Positions 28,673 through 37,810 of a DNA stretch of 64,000 nt are shown here, piece after piece; positions within the stretch are counted from its first letter, which is position 1, and each line of letters begins with the position of its first letter. Both the position numbers and the translations under genes were made by a program. The notes beneath the pieces are model-generated. The model had not been told where the DNA came from. It saw nothing but the letters and a program-made list of their open reading frames with translations, and made no database searches. The DNA is taken from positions 806,001-870,000 of the forward strand of contig NZ_CP048437.1 of NCBI RefSeq assembly GCF_010509575.1, in the 5' to 3' direction. Source of the stretch: Faecalibacterium duncaniae (lineage in GTDB: Bacteria; Bacillota; Clostridia; Oscillospirales; Ruminococcaceae).

Positions 28673-28810
28673 CGGGCAAAAGAAACACATCACCGAATAA
28701 AAGCGGTTAGCAGGAACAAAGCAGCGTTGGCGGGCCTGAACAAAAGATGTCAGGACAGCCAAAAGAACACTATTAAAATTGTATGAAATCCGGGGATTTT
28801 GGCCTTGACT

Positions 28811-28839
28811 TTGCACGATTGGAACGGTACACTTATACT
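28811..28839 (+). promoter_or_regulatory. Promoter of pgi
   Basis: TTGCAC, 17 bases, TATACT, 54 bases before the start. Confidence 0.7.
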
Positions 28840-28892
28840 AACAAAACCCTCAGGGAGCACGTCCCGTAAAAACGTTTGGAGGTTCTGATAGA

Positions 28893-30224
28893 ATGAGCGT
28901 CGTTCTGAATACAAAGCACCTCTCCAGTTTTATCAACGAAGAGGAATATAAGGCCATTTATCCTCAGGTGGAAGCGGCTCACAACCAGCTGGAAGCCAAG
29001 AATGGCCCCGGCAATGATTTCCTGGGCTGGATGTACCTGCCCCGCGATTACGACAAGGAAGAGTTTGCCCGCATCAAGGAAGCTGCCAAGAAGATCCGTG
29101 AGGACTCCGAGGTGCTGGTGGTTGCCGGCATCGGCGGCAGCTATCTGGGCGCCCGCGCTGTGATCGAGGCCGTCAAGGGCCTGTACCACAACGAGCTGGA
29201 GGATGGTCCCAAGATCTACTTCTGCGGCAACAGCATCAGCCCCAGCTATCTGAATGATATCATTGCTCTGTGCAAGGGCAAGAAGTTCTCCATCAATGTC
29301 ATCTCCAAGTCCGGTACCACCACCGAGACCAGCCTGGCGTTCCGCGTTCTGCGCAAGCTGCTGGAGGATGAGATGGGTGTTGAGGAAGCCAACAAGCGCA
29401 TCTATGCCACTACGGACCGTGCCAAAGGCACCCTGAAGCAGCTGGCTGACGCGCAGGGCTGGCCCACCTTCGTGGTTCCTGACGATGTGGGCGGCCGCTA
29501 CTCCGTTCTCTCCGCTGTGGGCCTGCTGCCCATCGCTGCCGCCGGGATCAGCATCGACGAGCTGATGAAGGGCGCAGCCGATGCCATGGAGCGCTTCTCC
29601 GTGCTGAGCCCGGACAACGACGCTTACAAGTATGCCGCCATCCGCAACATCCTGTACCGCAAGGGCAATGCTGTTGAGATCCTGGAGTGCTACGAGCCCA
29701 ACTTCACCCTGATGAACGAGTGGTATAAGCAGCTGTTCGGCGAGAGCGAGGGCAAGGACAACAAGGGCCTGTTCCCCGCAAGCTGCATCTTCTCCACTGA
29801 CCTGCACTCCATGGGCCAGTTCATCCAGGAAGGCTCCCGCATCATGTTCGAGACCATCGTGGATGTCAAAAAGCCTGCGCAGGATCTGTTCATCGAAGAG
29901 CTGAAGGGCAACTTCGACGGCCTGAACTTCCTGGCGGACCAGAATATGAGCGTGGTCAACCGCAAGGCCATGGAGGGTACCATCCTTGCCCACACCGACG
30001 GCGGCGTGCCTGAGGTGCTGATCGAGGTGGACGACCTGACTGCTTATAATGTAGGCTACCTCATCTACTTCTTCTGGCGTGCCTGTGCATGCAGCGGCTA
30101 CCTGCTGAGCGTGAACCCCTTCAACCAGCCGGGTGTCGAGAGCTACAAGAAGAACATGTTCGCTCTGCTGGGCAAGCCGGGTTACGAGAACCTGACCGCC
30201 GAGCTGGAAGCAAAGTTGAAGTAA
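28893..30224 (+). CDS. pgi: Glucose-6-phosphate isomerase
   Basis: Glycolytic interconversion of glucose-6-P and fructose-6-P. 443 residues, the short bacterial form. [10 protein letters not shown] and [14 protein letters not shown] form the sugar-phosphate site, followed by [29 protein letters not shown] and the C-terminal [14 protein letters not shown] with the catalytic Lys. GGAGG ribosome site; own promoter. The small P-loop gene follows 58 bases later. Confidence 0.98.
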   Translation: MSVVLNTKHLSSFINEEEYKAIYPQVEAAHNQLEAKNGPGNDFLGWMYLPRDYDKEEFARIKEAAKKIREDSEVLVVAGIGGSYLGARAVIEAVKGLYHNELEDGPKIYFCGNSISPSYLNDIIALCKGKKFSINVISKSGTTTETSLAFRVLRKLLEDEMGVEEANKRIYATTDRAKGTLKQLADAQGWPTFVVPDDVGGRYSVLSAVGLLPIAAAGISIDELMKGAADAMERFSVLSPDNDAYKYAAIRNILYRKGNAVEILECYEPNFTLMNEWYKQLFGESEGKDNKGLFPASCIFSTDLHSMGQFIQEGSRIMFETIVDVKKPAQDLFIEELKGNFDGLNFLADQNMSVVNRKAMEGTILAHTDGGVPEVLIEVDDLTAYNVGYLIYFFWRACACSGYLLSVNPFNQPGVESYKKNMFALLGKPGYENLTAELEAKLK

Positions 30225-30282
30225 GCAGGAAACAAAAATGATCTCCCGCCGCAAGGCGTGGAAAATACAGGAGGACAGAACT

Positions 30283-30687
30283 ATGATTAAACTGATTGTT
30301 GGTACCAAGGGCTCCGGCAAGACCAAGGCAATGATCGACCAGATCAATGACGCGGTCAAGACCTCCAAGGGCAACGTCGTCGTCGTGGAAAAAGGCATGA
30401 AGCTGACTTACGACATCGCCCCCGCTGCACGTCTGATCGATCTGGATGAGTATAAGATCGCCGGCGGCGAGATGCTGTACGGCTTTGTTGCCGGCCTGAT
30501 GGCAAGCAACTACGATATCACCGACCTGTACATCGACGGCATCCTGAAGGTGCTGGATCACGATATCAACCGTCTGGGCGCTGTGCTGGACGAGATGGCC
30601 GCCATTGCAGGCGATTCCGTCAAGGTCACTGTTACTGTCAGTGCTGACGAGGCTGCTCTGCCTCACGACGTGAAAAAGTACCTGTAA
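30283..30687 (+). CDS. Small P-loop protein, 134 aa, function unknown
   Basis: Starts MIKLIVGTKGSGKTKAMIDQ with a textbook Walker A (GTKGSGKT, 7-14). A possible Walker B is LYIDG at about 86-90. The protein is only 134 residues, too short for most complete P-loop ATPases, and no helicase or transporter domain follows. The ATG at 30283 follows CAGGAGGA; the earlier in-frame ATG at 30238 lacks one. It lies after pgi and ends at a strong terminator, so it may share the pgi transcript. It could bind a nucleotide as a regulator, but this is inference. Confidence 0.7.
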   Translation: MIKLIVGTKGSGKTKAMIDQINDAVKTSKGNVVVVEKGMKLTYDIAPAARLIDLDEYKIAGGEMLYGFVAGLMASNYDITDLYIDGILKVLDHDINRLGAVLDEMAAIAGDSVKVTVTVSADEAALPHDVKKYL

Positions 30688-30710
30688 TTTTCTGAACTGA
30701 GCGCATTCCA

Positions 30711-30762
30711 ACGGGCAGGAAACCGGAAAATCAAAATTTTTTCGGTTTTCTGCCTGTTTTGG
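30711..30762 (+). terminator. Terminator after the P-loop gene
   Basis: GGCAGGAAACCG/CGGTTTTCTGCC followed by TGTTTTGG. Confidence 0.75.
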
Positions 30763-30764
30763 TG

Positions 30765-30793
30765 TTGACAAAGGTTGGCTTTGGCGCTATACT
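30765..30793 (+). promoter_or_regulatory. Promoter of the yceD-rpmF operon
   Basis: TTGACA, 17 bases, TATACT: near consensus, 28 bases before the first start. Confidence 0.85.
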
Positions 30794-30821
30794 AACAAAG
30801 CAGCCTTTTATGAGGTGTACT

Positions 30822-31322
30822 ATGCAATTTGACCTGAGAAAGTTTATCGCAACCGGCACACAGCCTTACCATGCAGAGTTTCCCTGTGATTTGTCTGCAC
30901 GGGACTTTGCCGGTGCAAGGATCGAACAGCCCGTGACGGCCAGCTTTACCGCTGAGTCGGACGGCGACGAGGTCCGGATGACACTGCGGGCAAAAGCATT
31001 GGTGCACGGAGAGTGCGCCCGCTGTCTGGACCCGGTTGAGCGGGAAGAGACAGTTGAAGCGGAGTGGACAGCAAAGGAGCGGGATCTGGATGACCCGGAT
31101 TTCGAGCTTCCGCTGGACGAAAAAGGACATCTGGATGTGGATGAATGGCTTGCCCAGGAGTTTATGTTCCAGATCCCCACGGTGCTGCTTTGCAGCGCCG
31201 ACTGCCCGGGGCTATGCCCCCGGTGCGGCAAGAAGAGGGCAGAGTGTACCTGCCCGCCGGAGGAAGACAAAGCCGCTCCTGTTGACGCAAGGCTCGCAAT
31301 CCTCAAATCACTGCTGAACTGA
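30822..31322 (+). CDS. DUF177 (YceD family) protein
   Basis: 166 residues. DUF177/YceD proteins are conserved beside rpmF and are linked to 23S rRNA accumulation. Cys pair in CARCLDPV, then LDEWL-like LDVDEWLAQEF, and a C-terminal zinc-like group (CPGLCPRCGKKRAECTCPP). The ATG at 30822 follows GAGGTG. The rpmF gene begins 26 bases after its stop, the conserved arrangement. Confidence 0.9.
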   Translation: MQFDLRKFIATGTQPYHAEFPCDLSARDFAGARIEQPVTASFTAESDGDEVRMTLRAKALVHGECARCLDPVEREETVEAEWTAKERDLDDPDFELPLDEKGHLDVDEWLAQEFMFQIPTVLLCSADCPGLCPRCGKKRAECTCPPEEDKAAPVDARLAILKSLLN

Positions 31323-31348
31323 GAAACCCATCAAGGAGGTGCAAAAAT

Positions 31349-31528
31349 ATGGCAGTACCTAAGAGACATCTTTCCAAGGCCCGCCGCGACAAGCGTCGCA
31401 GCAATGTTTGGAAGCTGGAGGCCCCCGCACTGGTCAAGTGCAGCAACTGCGGCTCTCTGAAGCTCCCCCACCAGGCATGTGGCAACTGCGGTTACTACAA
31501 GGGCGAGGAAGTCATCAAGAAGGCCTAA
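31349..31528 (+). CDS. rpmF: 50S ribosomal protein L32
   Basis: 59 residues, starting MAVPKRHLSKARRDKRRS, with the four-Cys zinc site CSNCG and CGNCG characteristic of L32. AAGGAGG ribosome site. Follows yceD in one operon and ends at a terminator 40 bases on. Confidence 0.98.
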   Translation: MAVPKRHLSKARRDKRRSNVWKLEAPALVKCSNCGSLKLPHQACGNCGYYKGEEVIKKA

Positions 31529-31564
31529 TTTGCGCAAAATTGGTGGCACATTGGTGTTATGTTG

Positions 31565-31600
31565 AGAAGGGGATGGCGCAATGCCTTCCCCTTCTTTCTT
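31565..31600 (+). terminator. Terminator after rpmF
   Basis: AGAAGGGGA/TCCCCTTCT with inner GGC/GCC, then TTCTTTGT; weak T-run, so partial read-through into the next operon is possible. Confidence 0.6.
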
Positions 31601-31619
31601 TGTCTGGAGGTGAAATGCA

Positions 31620-32948
31620 ATGGCGATCAAGATCGACCGCATCGATGCGGGCAGTGAAGCCGAGGCACTGGGCCTGCAGCCCGGCGATGAGCTGCTGAGC
31701 GTGGATGAAAATGAGCTGAACGATACGCTGGACTATGATTTTTATACCGACAGCAGCAGCTTTCACCTGAAGGCAAAGGTTGCCGATGGCATCCGGGAGT
31801 GGGATGTCCGGCGCGCGGAGCGCGGCCCCTTTGGCTGCGATTTCTCCACCTATCTGGGCGACCAGAAGCATTCCTGCTCCAACCACTGCATGTTCTGCTT
31901 CATCGACCAGCTGCCCCCCGGTATGCGCGAGAGCCTGTATTTCAAGGATGATGACGAGCGGCTGAGCTTTCTGTTCGGCAACTACATCACCATGACCAAT
32001 ATGCAGGATCACGAGATCGACCGCATCATCAAGATGCACATCTCGCCCATCAACATTTCGGTGCACACCACCAACCCCCAGCTCCGTGTCCGGATGCTGG
32101 CCAACAAGCGGGGCGGCGAGGTGCTCAAGTACCTGCCCCGTCTGGTGGAGGGCGGCATCGCCGTCAACTGTCAGCTGGTGCTCTGCCGGGGCATCAACGA
32201 TGGCGAAGAGCTTCGCCGCACCCTGGGCGACCTGCTGGAGCTGACCCCCATGGTGCAGAGCATTGCCGCTGTGCCCTGCGGTGTGACGGATTACCGCCAG
32301 AATCTGTTCAAGCAGACCCCCTATGATGCCGAGACCAGCGCCGCTGTCATCGACATCATGGAGGAGTTTGGCGATGAGTGCAAGCGCCGCCACGGCAAGC
32401 GCATTATCTACCCCAGCGATGAGTGGTATCTCAAGGCGAGGCGGCCCATCCCCTCGGCGGAGTTCTATGAGGACTTTGACCAGCTGGAAAACGGCGTGGG
32501 CATGATGCGCCTGTTCGAGGATGAATTCCGGGCAGAGCTGGACAGGCCCCACCGCATCTACGGCACCAAGCAGATCGATGTGGTCACCGGTACCATGGCA
32601 GGCCCCCTCATCACTGAGCTGATGGACGAGCTCCACCGCCAGTACCCCATGATCGATGTAAAAGTTCACGTTGTCAAGAATAATTTCTTTGGCGGCAACG
32701 TGGGCGTGGCGGGGCTTGTCACCGCCACCGATATCATTGCCCAGTGTGAGGGAAAGCTGAAAAGCGGCACCCTGGGCATCCCCGCTGTCATGCTGCGGGA
32801 AGAAAAAGATACGTTCCTCGATGATATGACCATTGCCCAGCTGGGCGAACGGCTGGGGGTCAAGGTCGAGGTGCTGCCGGTGGGCGGCGGCGATGAGGCA
32901 AAAGCCCTGCTCCGCACCGGCCTGCATATTTCGAGAAGAAGAGCATAA
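31620..32948 (+). CDS. DUF512 radical-SAM-like protein with PDZ domain
   Basis: 442 residues. An N-terminal PDZ-like domain (about 1-60, LGLQPGDELLSVDENEL) is followed by a Cys cluster CSNHCMFC (86, 90, 93) of radical-SAM type and a C-terminal DUF512 domain with VTGTMAGPLI, KNNFFGGNVGVAGLVT and LPVGGGDE. The family is conserved next to der in Clostridia, as here; the reaction is unknown. GGAGG ribosome site precedes. Some members contain a metal cluster; that is family knowledge, not seen here. Confidence 0.88.
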   Translation: MAIKIDRIDAGSEAEALGLQPGDELLSVDENELNDTLDYDFYTDSSSFHLKAKVADGIREWDVRRAERGPFGCDFSTYLGDQKHSCSNHCMFCFIDQLPPGMRESLYFKDDDERLSFLFGNYITMTNMQDHEIDRIIKMHISPINISVHTTNPQLRVRMLANKRGGEVLKYLPRLVEGGIAVNCQLVLCRGINDGEELRRTLGDLLELTPMVQSIAAVPCGVTDYRQNLFKQTPYDAETSAAVIDIMEEFGDECKRRHGKRIIYPSDEWYLKARRPIPSAEFYEDFDQLENGVGMMRLFEDEFRAELDRPHRIYGTKQIDVVTGTMAGPLITELMDELHRQYPMIDVKVHVVKNNFFGGNVGVAGLVTATDIIAQCEGKLKSGTLGIPAVMLREEKDTFLDDMTIAQLGERLGVKVEVLPVGGGDEAKALLRTGLHISRRRA

Positions 32949-32966
32949 CGAAAGGAGGAACCCCCT

Positions 32967-34310
32967 ATGAGCAAACCCATCGTAGCAGTGGTTGGCCGCC
33001 CCAATGTGGGCAAGTCCACCCTGTTCAATAAGCTCTGCGGCCAGCGGCTGGCCATCGTGGAGGATACCCCGGGCATCACCCGCGACCGCATTTTTGCAAA
33101 CTGCGAGTGGAGCGGCCACGAGTTCATGCTGGTGGACACCGGCGGCATCGAGCCCAAGGCGACCGAGGGTATTCTGGCCCACATGCGTGAGCAGGCAGAA
33201 ATCGCCATTGACACCGCTGACTGCATCATCATGGTGGTGGATGTCCGCGACGGCCTGACCGCCGCCGACGAGGAAGTGGCCCACATGCTGCGCCGCAGCC
33301 ACAAGCCCATCATTCTGGCTGTCAACAAGTGCGATAAGACCGGCGAGGCCCCCATGGAGCTCTACGAGTTCTATAACCTGGGCTTTGACGAGGTGCTGCC
33401 CATCTCGTCCGTGCACGGTCACGGCACCGGCGACCTGCTGGACGCGGTCTGCGCCCATCTCGATTTCAGCGAGACCGTGGTGGAGGAGGACCGCATCCCC
33501 GTTGCCATCATCGGCCGCCCCAACGTGGGCAAATCCAGCCTGACCAACCGCATTCTGGGCGAGAACCGGATGATCGTTGCCAACGAGGCCGGTACCACCC
33601 GTGATGCCATTGACACCCCCGTGGACAACGCCTATGGCAAGTTCATCTTTACCGATACCGCCGGTCTGCGCAAGCGCAGCAACATCTCTGACGGCCTTGA
33701 GCGCTATATGGTCGTGCGCGCGCTGGCCGCTGTGGAGCGCAGCCGCGTGGCCCTGATCCTGGTGGATGCCACCGTTGGCTTTACCGAGCAGGACAGCAAG
33801 GTGGCCGGTTATGCCCACGAGCAGGGCAAGGCCTGCATCATCGTTGTCAACAAGTGGGATGCTGTGGAGGGCAAGGAGACCAACACCATGGAGCATCAGC
33901 GCCGGGATTACGCCGATTGCTTCAGCTTCATGGGATATGCGCCCATCATCTTCATTTCGGCCCAGACCGGCTATAACGTGAACAAGCTGATGCAGCTGAT
34001 CCGTGACGTGGATGCCCAGAACGGTGCCCGCGTGCCCACCGGTGTCCTGAACGAGATGCTGGCCCGCGCTACCGCCCGGATGCAGCCGCCCAGTGACAAG
34101 GGCCGCCGCTTGAAGATCTTCTACCTGACCCAGGCTTCCACCCGTCCCCCGACGTTTGTGGCCTTCGTCAACTCCAAGCAGCTGTTCCATTTCAGCTATC
34201 AGCGGTATCTGATCAACCAGATCCGGGAGAACTTTGGTCTGGAACACACGCCCATCCGCCTGGTGATCCGTGAGCGCGGCACCGGCAGCGTCGGCGCAAA
34301 AGATGTGTAA
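32967..34310 (+). CDS. der: Ribosome-assembly GTPase Der (EngA)
   Basis: Essential double GTPase for 50S assembly. 447 residues. The first G domain has GRPNVGKST and DTPGIT with NKCD; the second has GRPNVGKSS, DTAG and NKWD. A C-terminal KH-like domain follows (QASTRPPTFVAFVN, VLEHTPIRLVIRE-like end). Between the DUF512 gene and plsY, the usual Firmicute order. Confidence 0.98.
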   Translation: MSKPIVAVVGRPNVGKSTLFNKLCGQRLAIVEDTPGITRDRIFANCEWSGHEFMLVDTGGIEPKATEGILAHMREQAEIAIDTADCIIMVVDVRDGLTAADEEVAHMLRRSHKPIILAVNKCDKTGEAPMELYEFYNLGFDEVLPISSVHGHGTGDLLDAVCAHLDFSETVVEEDRIPVAIIGRPNVGKSSLTNRILGENRMIVANEAGTTRDAIDTPVDNAYGKFIFTDTAGLRKRSNISDGLERYMVVRALAAVERSRVALILVDATVGFTEQDSKVAGYAHEQGKACIIVVNKWDAVEGKETNTMEHQRRDYADCFSFMGYAPIIFISAQTGYNVNKLMQLIRDVDAQNGARVPTGVLNEMLARATARMQPPSDKGRRLKIFYLTQASTRPPTFVAFVNSKQLFHFSYQRYLINQIRENFGLEHTPIRLVIRERGTGSVGAKDV

Positions 34311-34328
34311 CAGGGGAGGCGGCTGTTG

Positions 34329-34988
34329 ATGATGACCTTCTTCATCGTTCTGGCTGCCGCTGCGCAGGCTTACCTGCTGGGCAGCGTGGACACCGGCATC
34401 CTGGTCAGCAAGTACCTGTACCACGATGATGTCCGCAATCACGGCAGCGGTGCGGCCGGTATGACCAACATGCTGCGCACTTTTGGCAAAAAGGCAGCGG
34501 CGCTCACCGCCGCAGGCGACGTGCTGAAAGGCGTTGCAGCTGTCTGCATCGGCCGCTGGCTCTTCGGGTTCCTGCCCGCAGATGCCGCCGTTTCGCCCTA
34601 TCTGGGCGTGTATCTGACCGCCATTCTGGCCGTGGTGGGCCACACCAAGCCCATCTATTTCGGCTTCAAGGGCGGCAAGGGCGTGCTGGTGGCGGGAGGT
34701 GCCATCCTGGCGATTCAGCCCATCCTCCTGCCATTGCTGACCGTCGTTTTTCTGCTCTGCCTTGTGCCCACCGGCATGGTGTCGCTGGGCAGCATTGCAA
34801 TGGCGGCATCCTATCCGGTGCTGACCCTCATCTACGGCCTGCTCAAGGGCTTCGCCGCTGACGACCTCATCGTCTGCGTGGTGGGAGCTGCCATCATGGG
34901 CGGCATGGTCATCTGGATGCACCGGGCCAATATCCAGCGCATCCGTGAGGGCAAAGAGTACCGCTTTGGTTCCAAGCACAAGCAGTAA
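34329..34988 (+). CDS. plsY: Glycerol-3-phosphate acyltransferase PlsY
   Basis: Membrane enzyme that acylates glycerol-3-phosphate with acyl-phosphate, the first step of phospholipid synthesis. 219 residues with about five membrane helices. The three family motifs appear as LLGSVDTGIL (LLGSIP type), HGSGAAGMTNMLRTFGKKAA and FGFKGGKGV. The first motif has D-T in place of the common P-x, a mild deviation. ATG at 34329 after GGGGAGG. Confidence 0.93.
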   Translation: MMTFFIVLAAAAQAYLLGSVDTGILVSKYLYHDDVRNHGSGAAGMTNMLRTFGKKAAALTAAGDVLKGVAAVCIGRWLFGFLPADAAVSPYLGVYLTAILAVVGHTKPIYFGFKGGKGVLVAGGAILAIQPILLPLLTVVFLLCLVPTGMVSLGSIAMAASYPVLTLIYGLLKGFAADDLIVCVVGAAIMGGMVIWMHRANIQRIREGKEYRFGSKHKQ

Positions 34989-35001
34989 CCGGAACAAAAA
35001 T

Positions 35002-35050
35002 AACAGCGCATCCTTCGGGCAGAGCCTGCCTGCGGGATGCGCTGTTTTGC
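35002..35050 (+). terminator. Terminator after plsY
   Basis: AACAGCGCATCC/GGATGCGCTGTT, then TTGCG. Confidence 0.75.
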
Positions 35051-35119
35051 GTGGAGGGGGCTGTGCCCGGTCGATGTGCCTGCACGGTCCAGTTTACTGA
35101 AAAAACTTTGCAAAAAAGG

Positions 35120-35148
35120 TTGACAAAGGGCGGTGCAGCTGGTATAAT
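35120..35148 (+). promoter_or_regulatory. Promoter of tRNA-Ala
   Basis: TTGACA, 17 bases, TATAAT: consensus at both boxes, 33 bases before the tRNA. Confidence 0.9.
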
Positions 35149-35180
35149 AACACACGTCGCAGGACACAAACTGAATATGT

Positions 35181-35256
<76 letters not shown>

Positions 35257-35257
35257 A

Positions 35258-35300
35258 AAAAGCACTGTACTTCGTAGGAAGTATGGTGCTTTTCTTTTTC
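35258..35300 (+). terminator. Terminator after tRNA-Ala
   Basis: AAAAGCAC..TACTTC / GAAGTA..GTGCTTTT, then CTTTTTC. Confidence 0.8.
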
Positions 35301-35310
35301 TCAGTCGCAA

Positions 35311-35379
35311 AAAATGGGGGCTGCACTGCCTTGCCTGCATCGTTTTCAGACGTTTTGCAGGCGGTTCAGTGCAGCCCCC
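35311..35379 (-). terminator. Terminator of the araC-nahK operon
   Basis: GGGGGCTGCACTG/CAGTGCAGCCCCC with an inner GCCTGCA/TGCAGGC pair; on the minus strand it is followed by ATTTTTTGCG. Confidence 0.85.
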
Positions 35380-35416
35380 GAGTCATTGGTGCTTCGGCAG
35401 GTCAGAAGGTGCCGGT

Positions 35417-36514
35417 TCAGCTGACGATCTCCAGCATCTGATCGAACACCTCTTCCATCTGCCGCACCAGCGTGAACTGGGTGCGAGCGCGGTCAAGGTT
35501 GTGGTCGGGTCGGGCGGTGTGGAAATAGTGGTCGCCCTCCAGATAGTCGGTCAGAAAGCGGATGCCGCACTCCAGCGTCATCAGCTTGGCACCCCAGGCA
35601 AGGCTCTTTTTCTCCGCAGGGCTCATGGAAGCCCCGGCAGTGGAGAGATACCCCTTGGCGAACACCTCGTACAGGTGCAGGTCAAAGTGGACCTTGCTCT
35701 GGTCGGGCTCGTCCTCGGCGCAGTCGTTGGCACCGGTGCGGATGGAGTCGCCGAAATCGTAGGCCGACAGACCCGGCATCACGGTGTCAAGGTCAATGAC
35801 ACAGATGCCTTTTCCGGTGGCGGCATCGATCAGGACGTTGTTGATCTTGGTGTCGTTGTGGGTGACACGCAGCGGGATCTCACCAGCCGCCAGCAGATCC
35901 AGCAGGGTGTGGCAGTCTTTTTCCCGCGCATGGATGAAGGCGACCTCCGGTGCAATGTCCTTGGCACGGCCCAGCGCATCGGCGGCAAGGGCTTTTTCAA
36001 AGTTTGCATAGCGGTTGGGCGTGTCGTGGAAGCGTGCAATGGTTTCGTGGAGGGTGGAGGCCGGATAATCTGCCAGCTGGTTCTGGAATTTGCCCAGGGT
36101 CTCGGCAACAGTGCGGAAGTCGGCCTCGCTGCCCACCTGCTGCAGGCAGATGGTATCCTCTACAAAGTCGTAGGCACGCCACGCGCCGCCCTCGGCATCC
36201 AGATGGCAGGCCGCGCCGGACAGGGTGGGGATCACGTTCAGGGTCTCCCGTGCCGGGTCGCCGCCTGCGGCAAGGATCTTCTCCCGCAGATGCCGGGTCA
36301 CGCCGCAGACATTCTCCATCAGGCCCACCGGGTCGGTAAAGGTGTCGGTGTTGATGCGCTGTAAGATAAAGCGCTTGGAGTGGTCCTCCCGCCAGACCAC
36401 GAAGGTATCGTTGATGTGACCTTCGCCGTAGTGACGGGCATCGCAGACCACAGGCCCGCCAAAATCAAAGGCATTTGCGGCGGCGCGGAGAATGGGTTCA
36501 GTAACAGGTTTCAT
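35417..36514 (-). CDS. nahK: APH-fold sugar kinase, probable N-acetylhexosamine 1-kinase (NahK-like)
   Basis: 365 residues. Kinase fold with the catalytic loop THNDTKINNVLI and metal-binding CVIDLDTVM. GEGHINDTF at the N-terminus is typical of the NahK group. In bifidobacteria NahK phosphorylates GalNAc or GlcNAc freed from galacto-N-biose or lacto-N-biose. Here it lies opposite a GH112 phosphorylase and sugar transporter, which makes that role likely. It follows the araC gene (18 bases) in one minus-strand operon. A choline-type kinase activity is a less likely alternative. Confidence 0.82.
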   Translation of the reverse strand: MKPVTEPILRAAANAFDFGGPVVCDARHYGEGHINDTFVVWREDHSKRFILQRINTDTFTDPVGLMENVCGVTRHLREKILAAGGDPARETLNVIPTLSGAACHLDAEGGAWRAYDFVEDTICLQQVGSEADFRTVAETLGKFQNQLADYPASTLHETIARFHDTPNRYANFEKALAADALGRAKDIAPEVAFIHAREKDCHTLLDLLAAGEIPLRVTHNDTKINNVLIDAATGKGICVIDLDTVMPGLSAYDFGDSIRTGANDCAEDEPDQSKVHFDLHLYEVFAKGYLSTAGASMSPAEKKSLAWGAKLMTLECGIRFLTDYLEGDHYFHTARPDHNLDRARTQFTLVRQMEEVFDQMLEIVS

Positions 36515-36531
36515 TTTGAGTTCCTCATTTC

Positions 36532-37398
36532 TTATCCTTCATGCCGTTTGGCAGGTGCAGGGCGTTGTCCCTGCCGCACCTGACGGCGGTATTCGTTGGG
36601 GGTCAGGCCTTCCGCCTTGCGGAAGCACTGCGAAAAGTAGCTGGGGGAGGAAAATCCCATCAGCTCGCTGATCTGCGCCAGGCTGTAACCGGTGTTGCCC
36701 AGCATGTATTTGCTCTCCTCAATGCGGCGGCGGTTCAGATAGGTGATGGGAGAAATGCCGTACGCCTTCTGGAAGGTATGGGCCAGGTAGTATTTGTTGA
36801 TGTGGGCAACCTCGGCAAGGGTATCAAGGGAGATTTCCTCCCGGTAGTTGTTGTCCAGATACCGCTTGATCTCCACGCATTCCCGGTTGTCAGAGCGGGG
36901 GGATTCCTCCACCTGCAAAGAGAGGGTGGTGCACCGCACCAGCCAGATGAGCAGGACTTCCAGCAGGTCCTGGCAGACGGTCTCGCAGCCGTCCAGACTG
37001 CGGTCCGCCTCAGCCAGCAGCATGTGCAGCAGCGTTACCATCCGCTCCCGGTTTTCCCGGCAGTTGAAGATGGCGTAGGTGGAATCGGCTTTGCCAAACA
37101 GGATCTCGATGCCCGAAACGCCCAGTACGATGTATTCCAAAGGCGAGGCGTTCAGGCTCAGCTCGGTGTGCTCCACCTGCGGGTTGACGATGACCATATC
37201 GTCCGGCTTGACCGGGAACAGCTGCCCGCTGAGCAGAAACTGCCCCTCGCCGCTGAGGCAGTAGAACAGCTCCGTGCAGGAATGGGTGTGGACCGTGCTG
37301 TTCCAGTCGCCGCCGAATCTGCTCTTGCTGATGTACAGCAGCCGGAAGGATTCCCGTGGAGCGGGAGCGTGGCGGATATCAAAGCGCTCGGTACTCAT
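36532..37398 (-). CDS. AraC family transcriptional regulator
   Basis: 288 residues. An N-terminal cupin-like sensing domain (HTHSCTELFYCLSGEGQFLL, NPQVEHTELSLN) precedes two C-terminal HTH motifs (DTLAEVAHINKYYLAHTFQK and YSLAQISELMGFSSPSYFSQ). The start is the ATG at 37398 after AAGGAG; the frame upstream is hydrophobic and AT-rich and looks non-coding. Divergent to the transporter/phosphorylase operon, so it probably senses the imported disaccharide or a product and activates that operon. Confidence 0.9.
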   Translation of the reverse strand: MSTERFDIRHAPAPRESFRLLYISKSRFGGDWNSTVHTHSCTELFYCLSGEGQFLLSGQLFPVKPDDMVIVNPQVEHTELSLNASPLEYIVLGVSGIEILFGKADSTYAIFNCRENRERMVTLLHMLLAEADRSLDGCETVCQDLLEVLLIWLVRCTTLSLQVEESPRSDNRECVEIKRYLDNNYREEISLDTLAEVAHINKYYLAHTFQKAYGISPITYLNRRRIEESKYMLGNTGYSLAQISELMGFSSPSYFSQCFRKAEGLTPNEYRRQVRQGQRPAPAKRHEG

Positions 37399-37810
37399 AA
37401 AAGGCTCCTTTTGAAGCAGGCACAAAAAATATAAAAATAAAAGCAAGATACTAAAAATAAAATGCGAAAAACGCCGCACTGCTTCGTGCATTTTTTCTCA
37501 TTATAGGGGCAAATAAGAAAAAAAGCAAGCCCTGTTTTTTGGCGTGGTAAATACTTTCCTTTACATAGAAAGACGAAAATATGTCAAATTGGTTACAGGT
37601 GGGGAGAATGTACCAAAACAATACTGCAAAATTTAGTGCTTTTGCCGAAGAAAATGATAAAAAAGCAATATTTCTAAAAATTGAAACAACAAAGACCTTG
37701 TTGAAAACTGCAAAAACCTCTATATTGGAATCACAAAAAACACAGCCCCTCGGGCAAAACCTGTTTGCTCCGGCTGTGCATGAACGGAACTTTATGATGG
37801 AGGACACATT
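37399..37810. promoter_or_regulatory. Divergent regulatory region of the glycan locus
   Basis: 412-base AT-rich gap between araC (minus) and the solute-binding protein (plus). A plus-strand promoter candidate is TTGTTG-17-TATATT at 37698-37726. It leads into a leader hairpin at 37741-37778, CACAGCC/GGCTGTG with inner GGGCAAA/TTTGCTC, just ahead of the GGAGG ribosome site. This hairpin is not followed by T-run, so it is not a simple terminator. AraC operators would be expected in this gap, but I see no clear direct repeat. Confidence 0.55.

Noticed and set aside
31557..34997. 1146-codon open frame on the minus strand over DUF512-der-plsY
   Set aside because: It mirrors well-supported plus-strand genes in GC-rich DNA, lacks a ribosome site and recognisable domains, and its translation is low-complexity His/Gly/Val-rich.
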